A stretch of DNA of 64,000 nucleotides from Brevibacillus agri (GCF_004117055.1 NZ_CP026363.1:5008501-5072500), one strand, 5' to 3'; positions 25,923-35,028 are shown, counted from the first letter of the stretch. Notes: a model not told the origin generated them from the sequence alone. Program-made: numbers and translations.

Positions 25923-26816
25923 TTAGTTCTTCGTTTTCGGGTCCAGAATGTCGCGCAGGCCATCCCCTACCAGATTGAACGCCAGCACCGACAGGAAAAT
26001 CGCCAGGCCGGGAATCATCACGACGTGCGGGGAAGTGGCGAGATAATCGCGCCCCATGCTGAGCATGGCTCCCCAGTCGGGACTCTCCGGCTTTGCGCCC
26101 AGACCGAGAAAGCTGAGACTCGAAGCCGCCAAGATAGAAGTGCCGATCCTGAGCGAAAAGAAGACGATCATGCTGGAGACGGTTTCCGGAAAAATGTGGC
26201 GAAAGATGATCCGGCTGCTTTTTGCCCCCATCGAGCGCGCCGCTTCCACGAAGACCGCTTCCTTGGCCGCCAGCGTATTGCCGCGAATCAGGCGGGCAAA
26301 CGACGGAATGCTGAACACCGCCACGGCCACCACCACGTTCGTCAAGCCGGGGCCGAGAATCGCCACAATGGCGATCGCGAGCAGCAGGTCGGGAAAAGCG
26401 AACATCACGTCGCTGCCGCGCATGATAAGCCGATCAATCCAGCCGCCGTAGTAGCCGCTGCACAGCCCCAAAATCGTTCCGAGCACAGCCCCCACAAATA
26501 CCGAGGTAAAGCTGACGCCGAGCGAGAGACGCGCCCCGACGATTATCCGGCTCAAAATATCCCGTCCATACTCATCCGTTCCCGCCCAGTGCGCCATCGA
26601 CGGCGTCTGCAGCGTGGCGTCGTAGTTTGGCTCGTACGGATCATAAGGGGCAATCGCCGGGCCGAAAATCGCCACGAGCAGCAAAAACAGGATGAAAAAT
26701 CCGGCCCAGAACGCCGTCTTTTGCTTCCTCCACTTTTTCCAGAAATCCCGCGCCCTGGAGCTTTTCTGTTCCACGGCAACGGCCGTTGTCTGGCCGATTT
26801 CCTTTACTACCTCCAT
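25923..26816 (-). CDS. ABC transporter permease, DppC type
   Basis: A 297-residue membrane protein with a cytoplasmic N-terminal tail and six predicted helices, beginning AFWAGFFILFLLLVAIFGPA. It has the periplasmic loop motif GTDEYGRDILSRIIVGARLS and the EAA coupling loop EAARSMGAKSSRIIFRHIFP. It is the second permease subunit of the cluster transporter, 19 bases after the DppB-type gene. Confidence 0.93.
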   Translation of the reverse strand: MEVVKEIGQTTAVAVEQKSSRARDFWKKWRKQKTAFWAGFFILFLLLVAIFGPAIAPYDPYEPNYDATLQTPSMAHWAGTDEYGRDILSRIIVGARLSLGVSFTSVFVGAVLGTILGLCSGYYGGWIDRLIMRGSDVMFAFPDLLLAIAIVAILGPGLTNVVVAVAVFSIPSFARLIRGNTLAAKEAVFVEAARSMGAKSSRIIFRHIFPETVSSMIVFFSLRIGTSILAASSLSFLGLGAKPESPDWGAMLSMGRDYLATSPHVVMIPGLAIFLSVLAFNLVGDGLRDILDPKTKN

Positions 26817-26835
26817 TTACCTCGCCCCCCTTCGC

Positions 26836-27759
26836 CTAGCTTTCATAACGGATTTTCGGATTGAGCGCCTTGTACAAAATGTCCACCAGCAAGTTCACGA
26901 GAATGAACTCCAGTGAAAACAGCAGGATGACCGCTTGCACGACCGGATAGTCGCGGAAGGCAATCGAGTCGACCAAAAGCCGCCCCATGCCCGGAATGCT
27001 GAACACCGTCTCCACGACCACCGAGCCGCCCAACAGGAATCCGAATTGCAACCCGGCGATCGTCACGACGGGAATCATCGAGTTTTTCAGCGCGTGCTTG
27101 CGAACGACGACGGACTCCTTCAAGCCTTTGGCCCGGCCTGTGCGGATAAAGTCCTCCTTCAGCGTCTCCAGAAGCGAGGAGCGGGTAAAGCGGGCCAGCA
27201 TCGACATGATCCCCGCGCCCAGCGTCAGCGAAGGCAGCACGTAGCTTTTCCAGCCGTCGACTCCGCCCGTCGGGAACCAGCCCAGCGTGACGGAAAAAAT
27301 TTGTATGAGAATGAGCCCCAGCCAAAAGCCCGGCAAGGAAATGCCGGAAATCGCCGTCAGCATCCCCACGTAGTCCGGCCATTTGTTGCGGAAGACAGCG
27401 GAGACCGTGCCGATGAGCAGCCCCAGGACGAGCGCCCAGCCCAGGCTCATAAATGTCAAATTCATCGTAATCGTAAAGCGGTTGGCAAACATGTCGCTGA
27501 TCGGAAGCCCTGTTTTCAAGGAATGGCCGAGATTGCCCGTGAGCAGGTTTTGCATATAGGTGACGTACTGCAACAGCAGCGGTTTGTCCAGTCCAAGCTC
27601 CTGGCGCACGCGGGTAATCTCTTCGAGCGTGGCGTCTTTTCCCGCCGCCAAGCGGACAGGGTCCCCCGGGACGAGGTGGATAAAGAAGAAAATGAGCAGG
27701 GACACGACGAAAATGATCGGGATGATCTCGATGAGCCTTTTGACGATATAACGGAACAT
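26836..27759 (-). CDS. ABC transporter permease, DppB type
   Basis: A 307-residue membrane protein. The N-terminal motif YIVKRLIEIIPIIFVVSLL and LVPGDPVRLAAG are typical of DppB/OppB permeases. The coupling loop reads RTGRAKGLKESVVVRKHAL. Six membrane helices are expected. The ATG has GGGGG upstream. It follows the binding-protein gene after a hairpin. Confidence 0.93.
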   Translation of the reverse strand: MFRYIVKRLIEIIPIIFVVSLLIFFFIHLVPGDPVRLAAGKDATLEEITRVRQELGLDKPLLLQYVTYMQNLLTGNLGHSLKTGLPISDMFANRFTITMNLTFMSLGWALVLGLLIGTVSAVFRNKWPDYVGMLTAISGISLPGFWLGLILIQIFSVTLGWFPTGGVDGWKSYVLPSLTLGAGIMSMLARFTRSSLLETLKEDFIRTGRAKGLKESVVVRKHALKNSMIPVVTIAGLQFGFLLGGSVVVETVFSIPGMGRLLVDSIAFRDYPVVQAVILLFSLEFILVNLLVDILYKALNPKIRYES

Positions 27760-27866
27760 TTAGCGGTTCCCCCTAACGGATGGGAAAGCACAGCGGATGG
27801 CAACGCCATGCTTTCCTTCTCCCAAAGACTTTTCTTGATTGTTGCGACCAAAACGTAATAGGAAAG

Positions 27867-27899
27867 CAGCGTTGGGCTGCGAGCAGCGACCCAACGCTG
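27867..27899 (-). terminator. Hairpin between binding-protein and permease genes
   Basis: CAGCGTTGGG and CCCAACGCTG form a 10-bp perfect stem with a 13-base loop. Only CTTTCC follows on the minus strand, so it is a weak terminator or an mRNA-protecting hairpin. It would keep binding-protein mRNA more abundant than permease mRNA. Confidence 0.6.
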
Positions 27900-27911
27900 C
27901 CAGAAAAACCG

Positions 27912-29495
27912 TTATTGGAATGCCGCTTCCCTCACATAGATGCCGCCGCTCGGCGTGATGTAGACGCCGTTTACGTTGGCGCGCTTGCCGTACAAAATCT
28001 CGTCGACCGCCAGGAAAATCCACGGCGCATCCTTGAAGACGTGTTCCTGAACCGTTCCGTACAGCGCTTTTTGCTTGGCTTCATCGGAAGACTGCGTCGC
28101 TTCCTTGATGCTTTGGTCCACGATGTCGTTTTTGTAAAAAGCGGTGTTGGCGCCCGCTGGCGGGAAGTTCTCGCTGCTGAACAACGAGCGCATCGCATTG
28201 TCCGGGTCCGCCGAAGACCAGCTAACGTACCACATGTTCATCTTCGCTTCCTCTGGCGATTTGATGCCGTAGATTTCGTCCGACAGCGTCGCTTCCTCCA
28301 TCGACTTCACTTCTACAGTCACGCCGATTTTTTGCAGTTGTTGCTGGATGAACTGCATGCCTTTCATCGTGTCGGAGTTCGTGTTGCCCCAGATTTCTGT
28401 TGTAAAGCCGTTTTCGTAGCCCGCTTCCTTGAGCAGTTGCTTCGCCTTTTCAATGTTGTACTCATAGACGCCCTGCTTGGCGTAGTGCGCGATCGTCGGG
28501 GACATGACCGATTCCAGTTGCGTGCCGTAGCCTGCCTTCACCACTTTGATAAACGCATCCTTGTCGACCGCGTAGTTGATCGCCTGGCGCACGCGCAGAT
28601 CGTCAAACGGCTTTTTCAGCATGTTGATCGAGACGTAGCGGGTGATCGTGGACGGCGTGCGCTCCACCTTGACGCCTTCTGCTCCGCCAAGCGTCTCGGC
28701 CTGCTGCTCTGGCAGCGGATAGATGACATCGGCCTCGCCAGTTTTGAGCATCGCTACGCGCGAGCCGTTTTCCGGCACGGGCTTGTAAACGATTTTCCCG
28801 ACCTTGGCCGCGCCTTTGTTCCAGTGATCGGGGTTCAGTTCGACGGTCAGATGGTCGCCTTGTACCCATTCCACGAATTTGTAAGGGCCAGTGCCGACAG
28901 GGTTTTTGGAAATTTCCTTGCCGTACTTTTCCAATGCCGCCGGGCTGATGATGCCTGTCGTGAACTTGTTAATCATCGCGGAAAACGGCTGGGTCAGCGT
29001 CACTTTGACGGTGTACTCGTCGACAACCTCTGTGCTCTTGATGTATTTGTAGTTGCGGTACGCCCGCAGATTGTTGTCCTGGTTGCTCATCCGGTCGAAG
29101 TTGATTTTGACCGCTTCGGCATTGAACGGCGTGCCGTCGTGGAACTTGACGTTTTGCCGCAGCTTGAACGTGTACTCGGTCGCGTCTTCATTGACCGAAT
29201 ATTCAGTCGCCAGCCCCGGCATGAGCTTCAAGTCTTTGTCGTAAATCAGCAGCCCTTCGTACATCGAGGTTTGCACGCCAGAGGACAGGGCATCCCCGGT
29301 ATTTTGCGGGTCCATCGTGATGAAGTTTTCGTTTACGGCGATCACCATCTGGTCTTTCTGCGGTGCGCCCGTTTCCGTGTTCGCGCCCGTGTTGGTCGAC
29401 GCTGCCGGAGTCCCGCCTCCGCTGGAACATCCAAAAAGTAATGCCACTGAAAAAAGTAAGACAGATGCTGCTCGCAAGTACGATGCTTTTTTCAT
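27912..29495 (-). CDS. ABC transporter substrate-binding lipoprotein, family 5
   Basis: A 527-residue lipoprotein. The signal peptide MKKASYLRAASVLLFSVALL ends in lipobox LFGC. Family 5 features follow: ENFITMDPQNTGDALSSG, SMYEGLLIYDKDLKLMPG, and YTFKLRQNVKFHDGTPFNAE. These proteins bind peptides, glutathione, nickel chelates or oligosaccharides. The surrounding sugar genes suggest a sugar-like ligand here, which is inference. I chose ATG 29495 because AAGGGGGAAAAGGGG precedes it and a full signal peptide begins there. Confidence 0.9.
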   Translation of the reverse strand: MKKASYLRAASVLLFSVALLFGCSSGGGTPAASTNTGANTETGAPQKDQMVIAVNENFITMDPQNTGDALSSGVQTSMYEGLLIYDKDLKLMPGLATEYSVNEDATEYTFKLRQNVKFHDGTPFNAEAVKINFDRMSNQDNNLRAYRNYKYIKSTEVVDEYTVKVTLTQPFSAMINKFTTGIISPAALEKYGKEISKNPVGTGPYKFVEWVQGDHLTVELNPDHWNKGAAKVGKIVYKPVPENGSRVAMLKTGEADVIYPLPEQQAETLGGAEGVKVERTPSTITRYVSINMLKKPFDDLRVRQAINYAVDKDAFIKVVKAGYGTQLESVMSPTIAHYAKQGVYEYNIEKAKQLLKEAGYENGFTTEIWGNTNSDTMKGMQFIQQQLQKIGVTVEVKSMEEATLSDEIYGIKSPEEAKMNMWYVSWSSADPDNAMRSLFSSENFPPAGANTAFYKNDIVDQSIKEATQSSDEAKQKALYGTVQEHVFKDAPWIFLAVDEILYGKRANVNGVYITPSGGIYVREAAFQ

Positions 29496-29572
29496 TCCCC
29501 TTTTCCCCCTTACAAGGTTCTGTTTATGGATGCAATCTGGATGTCCGCTGCTGGGCACGGCCGCCATTTTTC

Positions 29573-30637
29573 TCAGGAAGAGAAGACGACCTCGCGTCCG
29601 GTCTGCGCCGATTCGTAAATGCCGCAGAGAATTTTCATCATCTCTACGCCGTGTTCCACTGGGCTGAGTGTCTCTTTTTCGCCCAAAATGTATGAGATGA
29701 AGTGGTCGATTTCATTTTGAAAGCCTTGCTTGAAGTCAAACGACAGCTTGTCGATCTGCGGCGTGACGTTGAGGATCGTGTCGTGCTTTTCCGTGATGAT
29801 GGAAAGCTCCGGCTCCACCTCTGCGCCGCCTTTGTCCCCGTACAGCTTCACGGCCAGCTCCTCTTTTTTGGCGTGCAGCGTGTAGCTGACATCCACGAAC
29901 AGGGAAGCGCCGTTTTCGAAGCGGATCAGCGCGTTTGCCATATCCTCGACCGTATTTTTGCTCGGATCGTAGTCAGCCGCTTTGTAAAAAGACAAGTTTT
30001 TGACGTGGGCGCGGTTGCCGAGCTTGTTGTATGTATTGCCGCTTACGGTCGCAACCTTCGGGCAGCCCATCAAATACCAGCACAGGTCGATCACATGTAC
30101 GCCGAGGTCGATCAGCGGCCCGCCGCCGGAGCGCTCCTTGTCCGCAAACCAGCCGCCCGGATTGCCCAACCGGCGCAGGCAGGATGCTTTGGCGTAATAA
30201 ATCTCTCCCAGCTCGCCCGCGTCGATAAACTGCTTGAGCAACTGCGCATTGGTGTCGTACCTTCTGACGAAGCCGACCTGGAGCCGCTTGCCGCTCTGCT
30301 TCACTGCTTCCTCAATCAGCAGGGCGCTCTCTACCGAGGTGCTGAGCGGCTTTTCCAGCAGCACGTGCTTGCCTGCGCGCAGAGCGGATACGGCAATGTC
30401 GGCGTGCGTGTTGTTCCATGTGCAGATGCTCACCGCGTCAATCTGCGGGTCAGCCAACGCTTCCTCCAGATTGCTGTAGTGCGCCGCCGCCTCGTACTTT
30501 TCTGCTTTTTCCTTCGCCCGTGCTTCGTTGAAGTCGACGACGGCCTGCAACTGTGCGCGGTCATTTTGCTGATACGATTGCAGGTGCATGTCCGAAATCG
30601 AGCCTGCCCCGATCACCGCAACCTTTACCTTTTCCAT
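29573..30637 (-). CDS. Gfo/Idh/MocA dehydrogenase (first of the cluster)
   Basis: A 354-residue sugar oxidoreductase with complete family motifs: Rossmann VAVIGAGSISDMHLQSY, the EKP motif in HVLLEKPLSTSVESALL, and the catalytic-domain motif GGGPLIDLGVHVIDLCWYL. It is expected to use NAD(P) to oxidise a sugar, inositol or glycoside. It lies between the kinase gene and the binding-protein gene. The palindromic operator 25-36 bases upstream suggests that a promoter starts here. Confidence 0.9.
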   Translation of the reverse strand: MEKVKVAVIGAGSISDMHLQSYQQNDRAQLQAVVDFNEARAKEKAEKYEAAAHYSNLEEALADPQIDAVSICTWNNTHADIAVSALRAGKHVLLEKPLSTSVESALLIEEAVKQSGKRLQVGFVRRYDTNAQLLKQFIDAGELGEIYYAKASCLRRLGNPGGWFADKERSGGGPLIDLGVHVIDLCWYLMGCPKVATVSGNTYNKLGNRAHVKNLSFYKAADYDPSKNTVEDMANALIRFENGASLFVDVSYTLHAKKEELAVKLYGDKGGAEVEPELSIITEKHDTILNVTPQIDKLSFDFKQGFQNEIDHFISYILGEKETLSPVEHGVEMMKILCGIYESAQTGREVVFSS

Positions 30638-30661
30638 GCGGATGTTTCCCCCCTGTGTCGT

Positions 30662-30673
30662 TTAACTGGTTAA
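30662..30673. promoter_or_regulatory. Palindromic candidate operator upstream of a dehydrogenase gene
   Basis: TTAACTGGTTAA has 5-bp inverted arms with a 2-base centre. It lies 25 bases upstream of the start codon at 30637 in an AT-rich stretch. It could bind the ROK repressor at 22700. Confidence 0.4.
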
Positions 30674-30718
30674 TTTATTTTTTCAGTGGAGTTATTAATT
30701 GAATGATACAAAATAATC

Positions 30719-31738
30719 TTAATCTTTGCAATATAGTTTCCGCGAGAAAATGGGAAGATTTGCTTCCTGCCCGTCCCACGAAAAAAACGACCCTGCCGCC
30801 CCGACCGCGCCCGCCTCTACGCCGACCTGTTGCAGCGCGAATTTCACCTGGTTCGCCATGGACGGGATGCACCGTTCCCTGACGCTTTTTTCTGCTTCCG
30901 CAAGCAGGATGGACGAAGCGTTCATGACGCCTCCGCCGAAGACGATTACTTCCGGGTTGAACAGATGAATCAGGCTGGTCGTGCCCACGCCCAAATAAAA
31001 GCCCGCCCGCTCTACGATCTCGATGCAGGCGCGATCTCCGGCAAGCGCCGCTTCTCCGATCGCTTTTGCCGTCAACGCCTCGCCCGTCGTCAAGGCACCG
31101 CCTGCACCTGCCAAAACAAGCTCGCCCGCCTCGACCTGCTTGCGCGCCAGCTTTTCAATCGCCGTCCCGGAAGCGTACAGCTCCAGGCAGCCACGGTTGC
31201 CGCAGCCGCACAACGGGCCGTTCCAGTCGATGGAAATGTGGCCGAACTCGCCAGCCCCGCCTTCCGCCCCCTGCACCAGTTGGCCGCCGCTGATGATCCC
31301 CGCCCCGACTCCCGTGCTGACCGTCACGTAGATCATGTTCTGCGTCCCCTTGCCCGCGCCCCACATCCACTCCGCCACCGCAGCGGCATTCGCGTCATTC
31401 ATCAGCCGGACAGGCAGCCCGAACCTGTCTGCAATCAGCCTGCCAATCGGAACATTCCGCCAGCCGAGATTGCCCGCAAAAATCACTTCGGCAGCCGCGC
31501 TGTCGATGACTCCGGCCGAGGCGATGCCGACTCCGCGCACGCTTCGCCGCTCCACCTGCGCCGTAGCCAAAACGCCTTCGATCGCCGCCAACACTCTGTC
31601 GATCACCGCCTCCGCTCCTTCCTGCGAAGCCGTAGGCAGCAGCGTCTGTCCGAGCATTTTTCCACTGCTGTGCACCAGTCCTGCCAATATTTTCGTCCCA
31701 CCCAAGTCCAATCCAATCGCATACTCGTCCCGTGCCAT
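30719..31738 (-). CDS. ROK family sugar kinase (glucokinase-like)
   Basis: A 339-residue kinase. The ATP-binding motif is GLDLGGTKILAGLV at the N-terminus. MNDANAAAVAEWMWGAGKG carries the catalytic aspartate. The zinc/ROK motif is GEFGHISIDWNG, then CGCGNRGCLELY. It would phosphorylate an imported hexose or aminosugar. ATG 31738 follows AAGGAG; the frame from 31774 lacks such a site. It is the first gene of the leftward cluster and has a cre-like site 43 bases upstream. Confidence 0.9.
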   Translation of the reverse strand: MARDEYAIGLDLGGTKILAGLVHSSGKMLGQTLLPTASQEGAEAVIDRVLAAIEGVLATAQVERRSVRGVGIASAGVIDSAAAEVIFAGNLGWRNVPIGRLIADRFGLPVRLMNDANAAAVAEWMWGAGKGTQNMIYVTVSTGVGAGIISGGQLVQGAEGGAGEFGHISIDWNGPLCGCGNRGCLELYASGTAIEKLARKQVEAGELVLAGAGGALTTGEALTAKAIGEAALAGDRACIEIVERAGFYLGVGTTSLIHLFNPEVIVFGGGVMNASSILLAEAEKSVRERCIPSMANQVKFALQQVGVEAGAVGAAGSFFSWDGQEANLPIFSRKLYCKD

Positions 31739-31780
31739 GCGCGTCCACTCCTTCCGTTGCTCTGATTCCTGCAAAATGAT

Positions 31781-31794
31781 TGCTACCGCTTACA
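31781..31794 (-). promoter_or_regulatory. cre-like site (CcpA binding) ahead of the sugar cluster
   Basis: On the minus strand TGTAAGCGGTAGCA matches the cre pattern TGWAANCGNWNNCA at every fixed position. It is 43-56 bases upstream of the ROK kinase start, where CcpA would repress the cluster when glucose is available. Confidence 0.65.
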
Positions 31795-31999
31795 TTATTT
31801 TCTCCAATGGCTTTACAAAGTTGCTTAGCTTTAGTTTTAGCACAGGTCGGAAAGAAAATAAAGCATTCGTACTTTTCTGACTAAAAAAGAAAAGCCCGGC
31901 CCCCCGCACACATCCCGCTACGTCAACAGGCCACTCCACCAACATGCCGCATTAGAAAGCTTGGCTGCGCCAAGCCATTTGCCCAGCCTTAGTTGCACG
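31795..31999. other. Intergenic region between sugar cluster and desR
   Basis: The sequence is AT-rich near the sugar cluster, where its promoter should be, and GC-rich near desR. No gene, RNA or repeat was recognised other than the terminator that follows. Confidence 0.4.
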
Positions 32000-32030
32000 A
32001 AAAAACCCTTCCTGCCTGCTACAGAAAGGG
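32000..32030 (-). terminator. Terminator of the des-desK-desR operon
   Basis: On the minus strand CCCTTTCTG and CAGGAAGGG form a stem followed by six T, about 50 bases beyond the desR stop codon. Confidence 0.8.
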
Positions 32031-32055
32031 CCTCTCCTGCTATGCTCCCGTTTTC

Positions 32056-32087
32056 GCTACTTGACTACTTGACTACTTGGCTACTTG
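32056..32087. repeat. Four tandem 8-base units over the end of desR
   Basis: On the minus strand CAAGTAG plus one variable base is repeated four times. The first unit contains the desR stop TAG. Because the period is 8, the following TAG triplets fall in all three frames. Confidence 0.75.
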
Positions 32088-32680
32088 AACCAGCCTTTTT
32101 CCTTGAAATGCATGATCGCCTCGATCCGGTTGCTCACGCCGAGCTTGTCGAGAATGACGGAAATGTAGTTGCGCACGGTCCCCGTCGTAATGAAAAGCTG
32201 GCTGGCGATCTCCTTCGTGTTTTTGCCGTCCGCGATCAGCAGCAGCACTTCCTTTTCCCGCTCGGTCAACGGATTCTCCTGTCCGTACGCCTCATCCACC
32301 AGCTCCGGGGCGTAAATCCGCTTGCCCGCCATGATGCTGCGAATCGAGCTGGCCAGCTCCTCGCTCGGGCTGTCCTTGAGCAGATAGCCGTTGGCCCCGG
32401 CCTTCAGCGCGCGCTCGAAGTAGCCGGGACGGGCAAAGGTCGTCAGGATCATCACCTTGCAGCCGCTGCCTTTCAGCTCCTCTGCGGCATCCAGACCGCT
32501 TTTTACAGGCATCTCGATATCCATGATACAGATGTCAGGCTTGTGCAAATGCACCAGCTTGACGGCATCCTCGCCATTGCTCGCTCTCCCGACGACCTGC
32601 ATATCTTCTTCCAGATCGAGCAGCGAAGCCAGGGCGCCAAGCAGCATGCGCTGATCCTCTGCAATGACGATGCGAATCAT
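32081..32680 (-). CDS. desR: Response regulator DesR
   Basis: A 199-residue NarL-type regulator, the length of B. subtilis DesR. The receiver has the phosphorylation site D54 (ICIMDIEMPVKSG) and acidic residues EDQ at 8-10. The C-terminal HTH reads LTEREKEVLLLIADGKNTKE and GTVRNYISVILDKLG. In B. subtilis phosphorylated DesR activates des at low temperature. ATG 32680 overlaps the desK stop codon (ATGA). The gene order des, desK, desR is the same as in B. subtilis, which makes the assignment firm. Confidence 0.94.
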   Translation of the reverse strand: MIRIVIAEDQRMLLGALASLLDLEEDMQVVGRASNGEDAVKLVHLHKPDICIMDIEMPVKSGLDAAEELKGSGCKVMILTTFARPGYFERALKAGANGYLLKDSPSEELASSIRSIMAGKRIYAPELVDEAYGQENPLTEREKEVLLLIADGKNTKEIASQLFITTGTVRNYISVILDKLGVSNRIEAIMHFKEKGWFK

Positions 32681-33813
32681 GATCCCGCCTCCTTTTCCGG
32701 TTGTTGGAAGGCGTTTGGCACCCGAAAGACGACCTGGGTGCCAGACTCCGACGACTGAATGTCCATGCTGCCGTTGACAAATTCCAGCCGCTCCCGCATC
32801 CCGCGCAGCCCGTTCCCCCGGCAAACAGATTCCTCTGCCATCCCGCTGCCGTTGTCGATGACGCGCACGATCAGATCCGTCCGGGCTGGCTCGATGACGA
32901 TGGAGCATGCCGTGGCGTTGCTGTGCTTGACGACGTTTGTGACGGCTTCCTTGAGGCACATGCTGAGCACGTTTTCCGCCATCAGGGAGGTGTGCTTCAA
33001 ATCCGGATCGCCTTCCACGGATAACTCGATTTCCGCCGCCTTGAAAATTTGCTTGATGCGGAACATTTCCTCCGCAAGCCGCGTCCCCCGCATCTGCGTG
33101 ACCATTTCCCGCACTTCCTTCAACGCAATTCGCGCCGTCTGCCTGATTTCCTCCAGCTCCGTTTGCGCGCGCACAGGGTTTTTATAGATCAACTTGCTCG
33201 CCAGGTCGCTTTTCAGGCCGATCAAGGACAGCTTTTGCCCCAGCGTATCGTGCAGGTCGCGGGCGATGCGCTGCCGCTCCTCCAGTTTGACCAGCTCGGA
33301 TATCCGCTTGTTCGCGTGGTTCAGCTCTCCCTGCAGCTTTTCCCGCTTGTTCCAGTTGTACGTCGTCACCGGCAACAGAATGACGGCGATCAGGCTGACG
33401 AGCACAAACGGCAACTGGTTGAAAAGCTGCGCGTTTTTCGAGAGAAAGCCCATGTTGATCGTCACGACGGTGCTAATCAAATGAATCGTGTACAGCGTGA
33501 TAAAGCCGATCTTGTTCTGGATATTGCCGATGAAAAACGCCAGAAACAGCGAGAAGTACACATAGCCGAACATGACGGTCATCGCAATCGAAATCACGAT
33601 CTGCAAGCTGGTCCAGAAGTAAATCAGCCAGCCCTTGGAGAGAAACGCCAGGACGTAGCAGACGAAAAACAGGATAATCATCGCGATTCCGCTCACGACC
33701 TCGTACGTGGACGACGAGCGAAAGATGAAGTAGAACGGCAGGATGTAGAAAACAACCCACACATAAGGACTAAGGCCCGTGTTTTTATGGAGAATGTGAT
33801 ACCACTTTTGCAT
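32677..33813 (-). CDS. desK: Sensor histidine kinase DesK (membrane thermosensor)
   Basis: A 378-residue kinase with four or five membrane helices in residues 1-155 and a coiled-coil linker (KREKLQGELNHANKRISELV). The HisKA_3 box has H188 in ARDLHDTLGQKLS, the same position as in B. subtilis DesK. The ATPase motifs are NVVKHSNA and VIDNGSGM, then GNGLRGMRERLE. It senses membrane thickness or fluidity and phosphorylates DesR. It is 67 bases after des and coupled to desR. Confidence 0.94.
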   Translation of the reverse strand: MQKWYHILHKNTGLSPYVWVVFYILPFYFIFRSSSTYEVVSGIAMIILFFVCYVLAFLSKGWLIYFWTSLQIVISIAMTVMFGYVYFSLFLAFFIGNIQNKIGFITLYTIHLISTVVTINMGFLSKNAQLFNQLPFVLVSLIAVILLPVTTYNWNKREKLQGELNHANKRISELVKLEERQRIARDLHDTLGQKLSLIGLKSDLASKLIYKNPVRAQTELEEIRQTARIALKEVREMVTQMRGTRLAEEMFRIKQIFKAAEIELSVEGDPDLKHTSLMAENVLSMCLKEAVTNVVKHSNATACSIVIEPARTDLIVRVIDNGSGMAEESVCRGNGLRGMRERLEFVNGSMDIQSSESGTQVVFRVPNAFQQPEKEAGS

Positions 33814-33880
33814 GGATGCCCACCTTTTTTTCTTCGCCGCTACTTATCAGTGTATCGGAATGCAGGGGATTCGGGCAGGC

Positions 33881-34960
33881 TTATTTTCTTTCCAAACTGG
33901 CTTTTTTGCTGTGCAGCGCGTCGATAATCGCCTCAGCCGATGCCGACATTAGCTTGACTTGCTGCTGTTTGCGTTCCTTGATTTCCTTGAAGCTCACAAA
34001 ACGCTTGCTCTCTTCATCCCACAGGCGGAAGCGCAACGATTTCACGCTTGTAGACAGCGTAATCGTCGTCGCCATTTGCAGCGGCGGCGTCTCGTTGTGC
34101 GCTTTTTCCAAATTGTAGTTTGGCACCTTCGGGCTCAGATGATGCACGTGGTGGAAGCCGATATTTCCCGTGATCCACTGCAACACTTTCGGGAGCTTGT
34201 AGTAGGAGCTGCCCTCTACTGCGGCCTTCACGTAGCTCCACTCTTCCTCGTTTTCAAAATACGAATCCTCGAACTGATGCTGCACGTAAAACAGCCAAAT
34301 CCCGAGCAACCCGGAGACAAAAAAGACGGGAAGCTGCACGAGCAAAAATGCTTGCCAACCGATCGCCCAGATCAGAAGCGCATACAGGCCAACCAGCAAC
34401 ACATTGGTCAAATACGTGTTCAATCGCTCTTTGCGGCGGGCTCCTTTGCGATTGAAGCGGTATTGCAGCGCAAATACAAAAATCGGACCGATCCCGAACA
34501 TGACAAATGGATTGCGGTAGATGCGATAGGCGATTTTACGCCAAAGCGGAGCGGCGAGATATTCCTCCACCGTCAAAATCCAGATGTCGCCGACACCGCG
34601 CTTGTCGAGGTTGCTGCTCGTCGCGTGGTGAATGGAGTGGCTTTGCTTCCACTGTTCGTACGGGACGCACGTCAGCACGCCCGTGATCGTGCCGAGAATG
34701 TCATTGGCCCGACGGCTTTTGAAAAAAGACTGATGGCAGCAGTCGTGAAAAATGATGAACGTGCGGATGACAAAGCCGGCTGTCAAAATCGCCAGCGGCA
34801 ACGTCAGCCAGTACGATACGGACAGGCTGAGATAGGCGCCATACCAGAGCAAAAGCAGGGGAAGAATCGTGTTGACCATCTGGCGAATGCTCGACTTGGT
34901 GTCTGTTTTTTCAAAGGGGGCCACATTCTTTTTGAGCTGGGCGATGTTCGATTGATGCAT
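33881..34960 (-). CDS. des: Acyl-lipid fatty acid desaturase
   Basis: A 359-residue integral membrane desaturase with the three histidine boxes: HDCCH (about 73-77), HSIHH (about 109-113) and HHVHH (about 271-275). They bind two irons. It would introduce a double bond into membrane phospholipid acyl chains during cold adaptation. ATG 34960 is 9 bases from AGGAGG; a TTG just upstream is also possible. It is followed by desK and desR, its predicted regulators. A palindrome upstream is the likely DesR site. Confidence 0.94.
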   Translation of the reverse strand: MHQSNIAQLKKNVAPFEKTDTKSSIRQMVNTILPLLLLWYGAYLSLSVSYWLTLPLAILTAGFVIRTFIIFHDCCHQSFFKSRRANDILGTITGVLTCVPYEQWKQSHSIHHATSSNLDKRGVGDIWILTVEEYLAAPLWRKIAYRIYRNPFVMFGIGPIFVFALQYRFNRKGARRKERLNTYLTNVLLVGLYALLIWAIGWQAFLLVQLPVFFVSGLLGIWLFYVQHQFEDSYFENEEEWSYVKAAVEGSSYYKLPKVLQWITGNIGFHHVHHLSPKVPNYNLEKAHNETPPLQMATTITLSTSVKSLRFRLWDEESKRFVSFKEIKERKQQQVKLMSASAEAIIDALHSKKASLERK

Positions 34961-35028
34961 CAATTGGTACCTCCTCGATTGAACTGCGCGGATGACTCAA
35001 GTAGCATCAGACGCATTTTTCTATCTAT

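Noticed and set aside
27780-29441. 553-codon plus-strand frame opposite the binding-protein gene
   Set aside because: Shadow of the family 5 lipoprotein gene on the minus strand.
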